From: Oikopleura dioica
Taxonomy: Eukaryota > Chordata > Appendicularia > Copelata > Oikopleuridae
Length of the DNA: 64,000 nucleotides
Assembly (NCBI GenBank): GCA_907165135.1
Contig: OU015566.1
Coordinates: 4,404,501 to 4,468,500 of the forward strand
Direction of reading: 5' to 3'
Positions within the stretch are counted from its first letter, which is position 1; the number at the start of each line of letters is the position of its first letter. Positions 21,807 to 33,012 of this stretch are shown here, piece after piece. Under the pieces are notes generated by a model. The model was given only the letters and a program-made list of their open reading frames with translations. It was not told the DNA's origin and did no database searches. A program made the translations under genes and the position numbers.

Positions 21807-23477
21807 TTAGCCTTCGTTGCCGAAAATCGTGTTCAACTGCTGCGTCACGCGGATGAAAGTGGTTCGCTTCGAGAGCTCTTTCAACTTTCCTGCTCCAACA
21901 TATCTGAAGAAAAAATGAAGGAAAATGAAAGAAAAAGGCGTGAAAGAGCTTCTCTCAAGATATACTCACGTGCAAGTAGAGCGAACTCCGCCAAGAATAT
22001 CCCTGATCGTGTTGTTCAAGTCGCCTCTGTAAGGAATCTTGACAGTCTTTCCTTCCGACGCTCTGTAGTTAGCAACGCCGCCTGAGTGCTTTTCCATCGC
22101 GGTGGAAGAAGACATTCCGTAGAACAGCTTGAACTTCTTGCCGTTTTCTTCAACAACGTCGCCTCCAGACTGATCGTGACCAGCGAACATGCCTCCTGCC
22201 ATGACAAAATCGGCGCCAGCGCTAGAAAAAACGGTTTCGAGCGGCTCTAACTGTTGTTTTTCCTTACCCGAAAGCCTTGGAAAAGTCACCAGGGCAAGTG
22301 CATCCTCCGTCGGAAATGATGTGGCCGCCGAGACCGTGGGCAGCATCGGCACACTCAAGAACGGCAGAAAGTTGGGGGTAGCCGACGCCTGTCTTCTTTC
22401 GGGTTGTGCAGACCGATCCTTAAATCATTTGGGTAGAGGGCAGGGGGTAAACTTGTTTGTCTTACCTGGTCCAATTCCGACTTTGATGATATCCGCTCCA
22501 GAGAGGATCAATTCTTCGACCATTTCCCCAGTCACGACGTTTCCAGCGATGATCGTCTTGTCCTCGAAATTCTGTCTCACTTTTCTGACGTAGTGAACAA
22601 AGTGTTCCGAATATCTAAGTCCTTGTTAGTCGCGAAATCAAGTAACCAAACAATTACCCGTTGGCAACGTCGATGCAAATGAAGTTGACTTCGGGAATCG
22701 CTTTCAAAATTGCACTCATCTTCTCGAAATCGTTATCGGAGGTGCCGGAGCTGACGGCGACGTTCTTGATGACTTCTGGGTTGTTTCTCGCGAAAAGCTC
22801 CCACTGTTCCACGCTAGAAAGAAAGTTGTAGAGCAGTCGGTGGTTAACTGTGACTTACGTGTAGTGCTTGTGCATACAGACGAAGAGGCTGTGCTCATGG
22901 AAGGCCTTGGCGATTTCGAATGTACCAGTTGTGTCCATGTTGGCGGCCATGATCGGAACACCTTTGTAGGAGCGCTTCGAGTTTCGGAAGGTGTACTCGC
23001 GCTCGAGAACGACCTGAAAAAGGGGTTGGTAAGGGCTTGAATGGAAGCAAGTTGCGAATCAAAGCTCAATTCAATAAAAACACAAATTTTATGTTTGAAA
23101 AATAAAAACCCCACTAAAAAGAAGACGATTACCTCAGATCTTGATCTCAACGAAGACCGTTTCGGTCGGAAGAGAACATCTTTAAAATCAAGTTTTACAT
23201 CCGCGTCAATAAACGGCATCTTTTTATCTCTTTAGAGAAATTTTTTGAATGGAAAAAAATAGCGCGCGTGCGTGATCGATGATTAGCCAAGGTGACAATG
23301 ACAACCAGGGCATCTCACTTTTCAGCAAAAAGCGCAGAAAAGGATTTCTTTAGCGTCTCCTAATTGTCGAATTATGCCAATGAAAAGTACCTCTGATCGG
23401 GATTTTAAGGTGCTCCTCTTTGGTCGGAAAAGAACATCTTTGAAGTCGAGTTTCACTTCTGAGTCGATACGAGGCAT
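21807..23477 (-). CDS. GMPR: GMP reductase with two alternative first exons
   Basis: GMP reductase converts GMP to IMP with NADPH in purine salvage. Exons from 5' to 3' on the minus strand: 23477-23391 or 23219-23133 (alternative starts), 23013-22859, about 22812-22658, about 22615-22466, about 22421-22271, 22221-21970 and 21903-21807. Family blocks are clear: [15 protein letters not shown] at the N-terminus, [52 protein letters not shown] with the catalytic cysteine, [30 protein letters not shown] and [14 protein letters not shown]. The C-terminus ends FGNEG. All catalytic elements appear intact. Plus-strand frames over this region are shadows. Confidence 0.93.
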
Positions 23478-23515
23478 TGTCTATCTAGGATAAGTTAAGG
23501 GACCTTGATGTGTTG

Positions 23516-23620
23516 AGTCTGGCTCGCCAAACTGTGTGGAAACCTGTGTCAGGGTCTGAAATATCTCTTGCGAAGCCGTTTTTAGACCCTGACTCAGGTT
23601 TTCAAGACTGATTTGCCGAG
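23516..23620. repeat. Decayed hairpin repeat of the GGGCTCGG family
   Basis: GTCTGGCTCGCCAAACTGTG on the left and CTGACTCAGGTTTTC...TTGCCGAGC on the right resemble the family ends at 30332 and 31085. Lies between GMPR and the YIPF-like gene. Confidence 0.5.
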
Positions 23621-23828
23621 CTTATTGTCGAATAGAATATGTAGAAGTCGAGTTATTGAAATATATTGCACAGTGAGCTTATTTATAATCGTTTATAATA
23701 TATAAATATTCAACTAGTAGAACATCGAAACAGGAAGTTCTGATGATTGGAAAGAGGGTAATACAGAAATATAAAAGATAAATGCAGAATAAAGGCAGGA
23801 AAAAGAATTCTAGGAACAAAAGAAGGCC

Positions 23829-25495
23829 TTAGCTGTGCACTCGTGGTAAAACGATGTGATTTTCTTCTGCTGGAGCTTCGACTGGAGCTAAAATCAGCCA
23901 ATTTAGGCGACGAAAAAATCAGACAATACCGAAAAATCGCATAAAAAAACACCTTTTTTCTCACCGGTTAAAAATATACACCAATCTTAACCTTCCGCTC
24001 CCTCAGGAGCTTGAACTTCTGGAACTTGAGCTGGTTCTTCAGCAGCTGCTTGGACGGGAGATGCGACTCTTGGCAGCTGATGCAGGACTTCTTCCACATG
24101 TTCTTCTCTAGCAGCTTCTTCCGCATCGACGACCGGAGCTTCTACAGGAGCTTCGGGAGCTTCCACAGCTTCTGGAGCGTCCTGGACTTGTTCTTGTGCG
24201 ACGAGTTCGGGCTCGGCGACTTCTTTGCTTTCTTCGACGGATTCTACAGCTTGAGGCTCTACTGGTTCTGGAACTGAAAATAAAAGAATGAAGTTATTGT
24301 TAAAGAAGGGTTTAATTTCCTGTTTTTCGTATCTCAGCGCCAGAATAAACAAAAACAATTGAGAACGTTTTTTACGGCCACTCAAAGTCCTTACCTTCAG
24401 GAACAACTGGATTTTCAACAGCTGGAGCTTCATCAACAATTGGCGCAACTTCTTCAACCTCGACTGGATTTTCTGGCACCACTGGCTGTTGCTGAATTTC
24501 TACCGGAGGCTGAACTGGAGGAACGAAGCCGGAAGGATTGAGAGGCGCTTCGAAGAAGTACATTTTGAAGCCGACTGAGAGGCCCAAATTGGCGACGACG
24601 GCCAAAGCTAGAACAGCGTATGCTTTTTGCTTGTTCGTGACGGCCTAAAAAGGGATGAAGAAAGAATGGTATGACATGAAGGCTCTTACCTTGAGCCCGT
24701 TGTAAATTGGAAGCCCAACGACAGCTCCAGAAACGACTGAGGCGAAAATGACGAGAAGCCATCTGATGAACTCGACGGGAATGATCCAGAAAAAGCTGAT
24801 TGGGATGAAAATTGAAAGAGAGTAGCCGTACGCAGTGAGCAGCTCGACAGCAGAGAAACCAGTCATGATCTTTGAATAGTACATCACAACTGAAAAGAAA
24901 AGCTATCTTTTGATAAATAGAAAAGCGTACCCGAAAGAAACATGGGAAAAACAAAGACATATCCGAAAATAGCAGATGCAGCGGAAGTGACTCTTTCGAA
25001 TTCTGGCGCGTAGACATAAGCCTGAATCGAATTTCTAGAGCGGGAAAGACCCTTGAAAGACTTACAGGATCTCCTTTATTCTGAACAAAATTCGCCAGGT
25101 TTCCGCAAATCGCCGTGGAAAAGCAGAGAGTGACGGCGACCCAGAAAGGGCCGTAAAGATCTGGCTTCCCGCGCAGGTTCTTGAGGAAGTCTTCTCGCGG
25201 CATCATCGCGGATTTTACTCGTAAGCGGACTTCGTTTGTCGTCACGTCCCAACATTTTTGGTAGAAACTGATTGAGAATAAAGAAGGATAGGTTTTCTTT
25301 GATGGTTGAGCTCCGGGCATATTTTGGAATCGAGAATTGAAATGAGAAAATAATGAGTAAGGATTTCTCTTAATAAAGAATATAAGCATGCACTTTTCGA
25401 TCCCGAAGCAATAAAGGTTCGTTTCCACTACCACTGTCCATCAAATTCGAATCTTCTCCTACGTCTTCGAAGGAACCTTCCCAACTTTGACTCAT
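23829..25495 (-). CDS. YIPF1/YIPF2-like Yip1-domain membrane protein with long acidic tail
   Basis: Starts at the ATG at 25495 (MSQSWEGSFEDVGEDSN), followed by exons with FYQKCWDVTTNEV (about 25290-25066), QAYVYAPEFERVTSAASAI, MTGFSAVELLTAYGYSLSIF, RWLLVIFASVVSGAVVG and a last helix (AYAVLALAVVANLGLSVGF). Five membrane segments and this motif order match YIPF proteins, which work with Rab GTPases in Golgi/ER trafficking. Unusually, the tail after the last helix is about 150 residues of Pro/Glu/Val/Ala repeats (PVVPENPVEVEEVAP, VEAPEAPVEAPVVDAEEA), ending in a small exon (about 23890-23829) with HIVLPRVHS. The tail is likely lumenal and disordered. The donor before the last exon is GTTAAG. Confidence 0.8.
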
Positions 25496-25811
25496 TTTCG
25501 TATTCTTCCCTTTTTCCTCTGAGTGCCGGTCTTTGCCTTTCGGTGGAGCCAAGAGTCAGCGCGCAGCCAATCAGCGCCGCGCTCCGCCGTTGATTTTCCC
25601 TCGCTTTGGGTTGACCGATTCTAGAACTGAATTTTCAATGTCGACTATTAGTTAAATCTGACATTGAAAAGGATGATTATGGCGTTTCTAGAATTAGTAT
25701 TGATGCCATTTTTGTTGATTGAAAATTCATCAGTTTTGCTTTTTCATTTTCAAGTGCAGGTACCAACATTAATTTTTTGAAAATGCATGATTTTCAATCA
25801 TTAACAGCAGG

Positions 25812-26871
25812 ATGCAGCCAAACCAGGGAGAAGTGGATGCTTGGGGAAACCCAGTTGATGCTTATGGACAGCCAGTTGCCCCCGCTCAGCCACAGGTAGA
25901 TGCATTCGGCCAACCCCTCGCCCAGCAAGCTCCCGCTCAGCCTCAAGTCGACGCCTATGGCCAGCCGGTAGCTGCGGCTCCTGCTGCCCCAGCGCCAGTG
26001 ATCATCAACATCCAGCAAAACTGGGCTCCAGCTCCCCAAGGCGTTCCAAGCTCCGTTCCTCAGGGACTCGAGTACCTCTACTTCGTCGACAGCCTTTATG
26101 TCAAACAGCAAATGGAGTTGTTCGAAGCTTTCACTGCTTTTGAAACATCAAACAGATACAAGGTCAGTTTCGATTTTTAATAGAAAAATGTTCAATTTCA
26201 AAAGGTTTTGAACAGCAATGGCCAACAAGTCTACTTTGCTGGAGAACAGAGTGGATGCGTCGCGAAATGTTGCTGCGGACCAAATCGAGATTTTTAAATG
26301 GCGATTACTGACAATCTTGGGCAAGAAATTGCGAGATTTCAGCGGCCATTCAAGCCTACCTGCAGATTTGGCCTCTGCTACCCTCCATGCTTTCTTCAGG
26401 AAATGGGTAAGCAATTTACCCATCATCTAAGTTTGTTCTCATTGTTGATTTCAGATGTGACAACAGGCGGCCACATTGTCGGTAAAATCCGCCAAAAGGC
26501 TGACTGCTCTCGACCAGTCTTCTCGATCCAAAACGCGTACGACCAAGAAGTCCTCCGAATCGTTGGTCCCATGGTCACCATCAACTGTTGCAGCAACGTC
26601 GAGTTTGAAGTCGTCACAGCAGACGACATTGTTGTCGGAAAGGTTTCAAAACTTTGGAGCGGCATGGCGCAGGAAATGTTTACCGACTCGGACAATTTTG
26701 GAATCAACTTCCCGATCGATTTGGATGTCAATATCAAATTGACGCTCATGGCCAGCGTTTTCCTCATCGTAAGTTTCAATCGACTGAAAATACGAAACCC
26801 TTTTGTGCTAATTTCAATTTCAGGATTTCATGTTCTTCGAAGATAAGGCACGAACTAAAATAGGGAAGTAA
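25812..26871 (+). CDS. Phospholipid scramblase with an in-frame stop codon
   Basis: Exons 25812-26162, 26205-26406, 26455-26768 and 26824-26871 join in phase. A Pro/Gln/Ala/Gly-rich N-terminus (AYGQPVAPAQPQVDAFGQP) precedes the scramblase domain: EYLYFVDSLYVKQQ, the Cys-rich CCCGPNRDF palmitoylation region, DNLGQEIARFQRPF, CYPPCFLQEM, the Ca-binding-like TDSDNFGINFPIDLDV and a C-terminal helix (IKLTLMASVFLIDFMFFE). Scramblases move lipids between bilayer leaflets. A TAA at 26295-26297 falls between RDF and MAITDN in an otherwise conserved block; a single base change would remove it. The stop codon that ends the last exon lies inside the inverted end of a DNA element (26866-27187). Confidence 0.8.
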
Positions 26872-27187
26872 TAAGCTAGGAAGTGACAGCGTAGGAGCGA
26901 ACAAGAAAGTATCATACACGAAAGGATCAAATAAGAAAGTATCATACATGAAAGTATCAAATTAAATAGGATCATGCATTAAAGGATCGAATTTTTTGGA
27001 ACCAATAAGATTGCCGTATAAGGCCTACCGGCCTATAAGAAACCCATCCTCAATCATTTTCAAATGTATGCCCGATCCAATCTTGCACGATACTGGCTTG
27101 GATCTTCCATTATAATTTGATCCTTTCGTGTATGATACTTTCTTGTTCGCTCCTACGCTGTCACTTCCTAGCTTATTACTTCCTTAT
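26866..27187. mobile_element. Inverted-repeat element at the 3' end of the scramblase gene
   Basis: About 67 bp at 26866-26932 (AAGTAATAAGCTAGGAAGTG...) recurs as an almost perfect reverse complement ending at 27187. The interior also has sub-repeats of GAAAGTATCATACA. No transposase. Just beyond it (27197-27283) lies a short open stretch (EDNNNKDGGGNNLLCC) that could be the original scramblase C-terminus. Confidence 0.85.
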
Positions 27188-27299
27188 TTTGGTTCGGCCC
27201 GAAGATAACAACAACAAAGATGGCGGCGGAAACAATCTCCTTTGCTGCCTTCTTAAAACGATTCTTGGAGGAGGAGAATAAACTGTTTGAATTTCCTGT

Positions 27300-27640
27300 T
27301 CAAGATGTCTGAAAGAATACACAACTTATATTTTTACAAAATTCGTCTTTATTTATGAAAAAGAAAGTGGCTAGGAAGGAACAAAATTTTAAATTGGAAA
27401 TCAAAATGCAGAAAAACTTCAAGCAGAAATTTTGTTTTTGTGAGCTCTGAAAGCCATCATTTTTCGGCAGCGAGGATTTGAAATACAGTAGCGCATCCTG
27501 TAGTCTACAAAAAGCATTCAAAATTATCTTTAAACGAGAGAGACTTACTCGTAATCGGGTTTGAAAATGCTTTTTCGCGCGATTTTGCGGAGAATCGCCA
27601 AAAATGCACGCAAAAAGAGTGAAAACAACGAGGACTCTCA
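27300..27640 (-). CDS. Small secreted protein, hypothetical
   Basis: The minus-strand ATG pair near 27640 starts a signal peptide (MRVLVVFTLFACIFG) followed by a basic stretch (QNRAKKHFQTRLR) and a GTAAGT donor at about 27549. The second exon begins near 27515. Its frame depends on which of two neighbouring acceptors is used, and an ATAAATAAAG polyadenylation-like signal follows. Not recognised; a secreted peptide is the most that can be said. Confidence 0.45.
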
Positions 27641-27719
27641 TCATCAATCGTCTCAAACGGTCTCCTCGAGCTTTTTATATTAAGTAAAATGATGAAAAAT
27701 GCATGAGAAATTGTCAAAT

Positions 27720-28480
27720 ACTATTGAGATAATGGATGTGTGCAGAGCTATGTCATTAATACTGTATATTCCTATCAAATGAAATGGAGCAATCAGAAAA
27801 AAAAAATGAAGAAAAAAGACCTTAAATTTTCATCTTTTTTAACTCTTTTTTGAAAAAGTTAAAAATATAAATTATTCTCAAAAGTTGCCAAAATCAATGT
27901 TCCTGTCAAATGGGCATTAATTTCTCGCGCGTCCGTTAAACTTTACAAGTTCAAGGTTCGTCCAGCTGCTGCCAAGCCATCATATCGATAGTATCGGATT
28001 TAGAAAGTGATGGATCATCCCATTAGCCTAATTCGTCACAAGCAGGGAAACAAAGATTAATTTCCACGAATTTGCAAATTTGCATTTCAATTATTAACTA
28101 AAAAAGGGACCGTCATTAGTCAAGTCTTCTCAAATGGTAAGAAATTATAATTAACATGCGTTGGGTTAGAATTTGCGATTAATTTCTTTAAATTTTTACA
28201 AAAATAAGGAATTTCCCCATTTTCACAGTTCGAAAACTCGTTTCAACTTGGTCTCTACTATCTTCAAAAGTTGGTTTCTAACTGAAACACTTCACGATGG
28301 CGAAATTGATAACGGAATTTTCATCGGGTGATTCTCTCCACTCCTCATTTGATTTTCGAAAAAGGAGTTTTCAAACTGATTTTATTTAAAAAAATAGAGA
28401 TTTGCGAGAGAGAGAAAAGGCAACTGTTAATGACTTGAAGCCCTTTTTTATTTTTTAGCCCATTTTATTTTTGTAATTTT
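27720..28480. other. Intergenic stretch
   Basis: AT-rich, with no convincing gene or repeat structure. Confidence 0.4.
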
Positions 28481-28484
28481 AGAC

Positions 28485-28906
28485 ATGAAGCAAATGATTA
28501 TGAATTTGGACATTCTCGAGCTTTTTCTTGATCTAAGTGGAGCGGCCATCGTCTGGTTTATCGCCAAAATGCAAGAATTTATTTTTTTTAGCAGCCGAAA
28601 ATGATTTTTTAGGTTCTATGAATTTCGACACTCGTCTAAAATCAAAGAACTCAAATTGAAGTTTGAACTCGACATCGTGGAAGCGGATTACAAGCAGGCG
28701 AAACATATGCAAGACTTTTACCGCGAACAATACGAGTAAGTTTAAATCTTCTCAATCAAATTAACATTAGATAACTACTAAAATAACTGTTCTTCAGCAA
28801 ACTGTTCGAAAGAAAAATGGCGCCCGCAGAGCCTCCGCGCCGATACCAACGATTGGAAACCGTCAGTTTTGGCGACCTCGGCCAGCCTCGTGACGCTGGA
28901 GACTAG
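28485..28906 (+). CDS. Small protein with N-terminal hydrophobic helix and coiled coil, 100 aa
   Basis: Exons 28485-28555, 28613-28735 and 28798-28906 join exactly in phase (introns of 57 and 62 bp). Residues about 9-25 (LELFLDLSGAAIVWF) form a membrane or signal-anchor helix, followed by a charged coiled-coil-like region (KIKELKLKFELDIVEADYKQ) and a tail with PPRRYQRLETVSFGDLG. I do not recognise a family. Topology suggests a small membrane-anchored protein with a cytoplasmic helix. Confidence 0.65.
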
Positions 28907-28909
28907 GGT

Positions 28910-29640
28910 AGGCCAAGAAAAAAGTGAAGTCTCATTTCAGCGAATTTTATTGCAGTTTCTGATAGATCTCTGACTTTGAGTCATTTGTACTCGAATAAAA
29001 GATTACTTATCAAATCATGATTTGATTCAAACTTCCATTTTCGGTTTATTTAGCAAAGTCAGGAATAAGCAAGCAAAAAGCAGCATAATCCTCAAAATAG
29101 ATCTCCACTCTCAATGTCCGTTAGCTTCCGAATCTCTTCTTCTATTTAAATGTTTTGTTGAATGAGCATTTGCCGATTGAAATCCCGTTTTCGACGGAGG
29201 TTGCCGAGCCCTGATTCCTTCCGTAGGATTTTTTTTTTCTAGAACTCAACTCTACGATTAAAAGTAAGCTCGAAAATAAGAAGAGCCGTTTCCGCAAACT
29301 CAGAATTCAATTTTCACCAAAACGCGTCAAATTCAAATATCGCTTCCTTTCGATTTTCTCTTTCGCGAGCAAATCTGGCGCTAATCGCAATCGCAAAAAC
29401 CTGATCGGCAAGAGATTTTCTAATTAGCTTTTTTTAACCTAACCAGTCTTCATTCGATTTTCGCTGATTCATTTCATCATTTCTCGTTGATTTTCAAGAA
29501 AAGAGAAATAATCGCGACTTTTTTTTCGAGAATTGAAGTTTTTAGCAATCGAGAAATCAAGAAAAAAAGATAGAAAAAAATTGAGAAAAAAAGAGAAAGT
29601 GAGAAAAAAAGAAGATGATTCATCGGTTTTTTGATAGAAA
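28910..29640. other. Intergenic stretch
   Basis: An AATAAAAG polyadenylation-like signal lies at about 28995. The rest is AT-rich with purine runs (29555-29615) and no gene seen. Confidence 0.4.
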
Positions 29641-29654
29641 GGTTCGAATACGTC

Positions 29655-29795
29655 ATTTTTCTGAGGTAAAACCTGTGTATAAACCTGACTAAGGCATGTT
29701 TCCTGTTTTGAGCGACCCTGAGTCTCAGGTCAGGGCCCTGAAAACAGGAAACAGGTCCTTAATAAGGTTTTTAGACAGGTTTTTCTTCAGATTTA
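29655..29795. repeat. Palindromic repeat related to the CTGACTCAGG family
   Basis: AAACCTGTGTATAAACCTGA on the left is mirrored by TAGACAGGTTTT on the right, with TTTCCTGTTTTGAGCGACC / GGCCCTGAAAACAGGAAA inside. Confidence 0.5.
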
Positions 29796-29799
29796 AATG

Positions 29800-30330
29800 G
29801 TTTTCAAGCTAAAATTAGGGTTGAATCCGGAGAAAAGCTGCTTTAAGCTGTTTATTGTTGAGAGAAAAAACAGTATCGGTGGATTTTCGCGGCCATTTAG
29901 CGTTGCAATTAATTTTTTATTTCGATTTTGTATCTTTTTTATGTGACAAACGGAAAAATGTCATTTCGTCTAAGTGCCATATTTGAGGCGTGTGCCCGAA
30001 TTCTCTCGGGCGCCAAAAAAGAGCGGCACCTGTCCATTCCGCGCAATCGCTTTTTTAATGAAATAAAGTGAAAACATATGTTTTCGAAATGACGATATCG
30101 AAAATAAGAGAAAAGTAATGACAAGATTGAAGATTTGTTTATTCCTGTTTTCTGTGTATAATTCCTTTTGAAAGAGTTAATTTTTGCGACGACTCTTTCA
30201 TCTTCTAAGCTCCTGAGTCAGGAGTCCTGATTTCTTATCAAGACCTGACTCAGGAGCGAATTTTTCAGTTCAGAAGAGAAAATGAAGTTTCTTTCCCTTC
30301 ATTCTCTTCTCTGACTCAGGAATCCTGAGC
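29800..30330. other. Gene-free stretch with CTGACTCAGG motifs
   Basis: Several CCTGACTCAGGA-type palindromes at 30200-30330 precede the MITE at 30332. No gene seen. Confidence 0.4.
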
Positions 30331-30331
30331 T

Positions 30332-30486
30332 GGGCTCGGCAACCTATGTCGAAAAACTGAGTCAGATTCTAAATAGCAAAAATGATAAGCCGCCCGAAGC
30401 GGCCTCGTTCTCAATTTAGCCGCCATGCGGCTTTTCATTTTAGCGCTAAGGACCTGACTCAGGTTTTCTCACAGGTCGCCGAGCCC
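30332..30486. mobile_element. Hairpin MITE of the GGGCTCGG family
   Basis: Starts GGGCTCGGCAACCTATG, ends ACAGGTCGCCGAGCCC, with the family's GCCGCC/GCGGCTTTTC interior. 155 bp, non-coding. Confidence 0.75.
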
Positions 30487-30815
30487 AAATCCTCAGGTGT
30501 AATACTGTATTTATGCAGCGAGCCGTCACTTGTTTCGGTACTCATCTTTGTCCATCCCATTACTCGCCATTAGTTTCGCTAGTAACAAATCAATGCATTA
30601 GCATAATCATCAAACTGAATAATTGATCAAGTGCGGGGTCGCTTGTTTAATTCTTTCTTTATTCCGTTAGTCAAACTTTATTATCGACGGATTTCGCGTC
30701 GCCCTGTTCAATGTCTTTCTGCGACTAATGAAGATCATCTCTCCGCTGATCCATTTTCTTTTCTGTTTCGTTCACTCACCTTTTCAACCCTTTTAGAATG
30801 AAAAAATAAGAGACA

Positions 30816-33012
30816 ATGATCCTCTTCCTTGCTCGGATCTTCCTTTTGACCTCGTCAGCTCTCGCGGTGGATTTTACAGTAACGATCGAAAATGACTTCA
30901 CGATTCCCTGCCCAATCGCTCAACTGCCCTGCTCAGGAATAGATTAAACCCTCTTTTCAACCCTTTTTTCTTAAAGAAAGACTTGTTTAATCAATCAAAA
31001 CAGAATCGGAATGCGAGAAGATCCAGATTATCGTCAAAATCAACGAAAACAAAATCTTCGAAAAGGAGAAAGCTGTCAGGGACAGGGCTCGACAACCTGT
31101 GTTTAAATCTGAGTAAGGGTCCTGACTCAGGGTCTGAAAAGAAGGCGGTTCTTCTGGCAAAGCCGCTTCCTTTTTGATAAACTGCTGCTTTTTCTTAGAG
31201 TCTATTTCAGGACCCTTACTCAGGTTTTAACACAGCTTGCCGAGCCCAGATCAGGAATGGACAGATTCTGTCCGATTACGAGATAAATCCTAAGAGCGAG
31301 AAATTCGAGTGGAACTGGGAAGCTGGCGGGTTGACCCTGAAAAATACAAGTATCAAAGATAGCGGAAAATTCACCTGCCATATCAAGTAAGAACAAAATT
31401 TGGGAAAAAAATATCTGAAAAATTCCAAAAGAGTTCGAAAAAACATCATTACCGACGACAGTACGGACTTCTCGACGTACACGACCCTGACCGTCCAGAA
31501 AAAGCCCCTTCTCATCAAGGCAGAGCTGCACCAGAGCTACATCGAAGCAACCGAAGACTCAGGGTTGAAGACGATTGCCTCTTGTGTTTACGATCCTGGA
31601 AAACCTGAAGCGATAGTACGATGGGTGAATGGACTGAACGGAGCTGCACTACAGCAGAACTTTTTCAAAACCTCCATTACCAGGTAAAAAGACAGTTTTA
31701 GTCTTTTAGTAAGCTAGATTTTTCATTCAGATTGGAAAATCAATACACTCAAGAGCTGCAAATGATCCCCGACAAAAAGTTCAACAACGCGTACATTAAG
31801 TGTTCCCTCTCTCATCCCCTGTTGACGGACGAAAGCGAATCGATGAAGTTGAATGTCACCTACAAACCCGCCAAGCCCAATATTGTCCAGAACGGGGATC
31901 GCTTATTCTGCGCTGCTGAGGTAAGAGTTGGTCTTTTGGATCTGCTACATGCGGACAGGTAGATTATCTACCGTAGATATTCGGAAGAGCTCATTTTGTG
32001 TTCAGGGAAATCCAATGCCGACGATTTCTTGGGAAGTTGAATCCGAAGATGACGATGTAGTGACGACGATTGCCGAGACAAATGTCAAGATTCGCTTTCT
32101 TGGAGCTCGAAACTTGAATTATACTTGCAAAGGAAAGGTTGAAAAAGAAGAAAAACGACGTTCAGTCAGTCGAATTTAGTTCAAAAGCAATTCTTTTTCA
32201 ATCCTGAGAAGCCGCGAACTTTATGGGAACTTCTGAGAGCACCATTTCGAATCTATCGATAGCAACTGTTGCTGAAATCCGCGAGAAATATACAGTCTTT
32301 GCTGGTATTATCATCGGAGCTGTCTCTCTTATTTTCATTATCGGAATCGTCGTTTGCCACTTTGCCTGGAAGTCGACGAAGGAAAAAGATGAAAATGAAT
32401 CTGGATGGTAAGAAAAGCAACTTTTGTGTTTCATTAGCGAGTTTTTCAAGGTCCGAGCCTTTGCAAATCACAATGACAGGCGGTCATTCGCATTCTGGCG
32501 CTGGTGATACTGGCGACTTCATCTACCGAGTTCCCGTTCCTCAAGAAAACAACTCCAAGCTCATGGACTACTACACTGCCACTGACAGCGGAACCGACTC
32601 GCACTCGATTGAGCCTGACGACTTTGAATCCTCTTTTGTTCGATCGGAGTCGATTCTTCAGGTAAAAAAAAAGAAATCAAGGACTATCTGAAGATTTCTA
32701 GGCATATCATTTGACTATGCCGATTTGGCGAGTTCCTAAAGCTGATAAACTTGAGGTTACTTTTGTGGCGTAGTATTTGTTGTTAATATTTGTGAATTTT
32801 GAATTCGAAAAAGATCTTTATTTTGAGAATAACTGTCAGTTTTAGGGTCAACAACGCGAGAACGCGAGAGGTCAGCATTTCCAACCGCGATTCAAATAGT
32901 AAGTGATCCCTTCCACTTCCTTTGTCAACCCTTTATCCTTAGTCACGAGGGCTATCACAGCGAGCACGACCTGCTAAATTCATCCACCGAACAGCCCTCC
33001 CAAGTTGTCTAA
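30816..33012 (+). CDS. Nectin/CADM-like immunoglobulin-superfamily receptor
   Basis: The plus-strand exons encode a signal peptide (MILFLARIFLLTSSALA), a first Ig-like domain (FEWNWEAGGLTLKNTS..DSGKFTCHI), a second (IASCVYDPGKPEAIVRWVNG..AYIKCSLSHPLL..MKLNVTYKP) and a third (GDRLFCAAEGNPMPTISWEV..LNYTCKG), then a stalk and a membrane helix (FAGIIIGAVSLIFIIGIVVCHFAW) and a cytoplasmic tail rich in Ser/Asp ending SSTEQPSQVV, a possible PDZ-binding end. This layout is that of nectin and CADM cell-adhesion molecules. Exon borders that fit well include 31074|31250 and the 31683/31731 junction; the join of exon 1 to exon 2 (an early TAA follows at about 30945) is unresolved. One intron consists almost wholly of a hairpin MITE. 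Confidence 0.75.
31085..31248. mobile_element. Hairpin MITE forming the body of an intron in the Ig receptor
   Basis: Starts GGGCTCGGCAACCTGTG and ends CACAGCTTGCCGAGCCC. The probable intron 31075-31249 (GTCAGG...CCCAG) joins AAAGCT to ATCAGG in phase, and the acceptor CCCAG is supplied by the last bases of the element. Confidence 0.75.

Noticed and set aside
21783-22593. Plus-strand frames of 100-134 codons over GMP reductase
   Set aside because: Antisense shadows of well-supported GMPR exons.
24454-25434. 326-codon minus-strand frame in the YIPF-like region
   Set aside because: Crosses clear introns and contradicts the exon structure with membrane helices in another frame; chance read-through.
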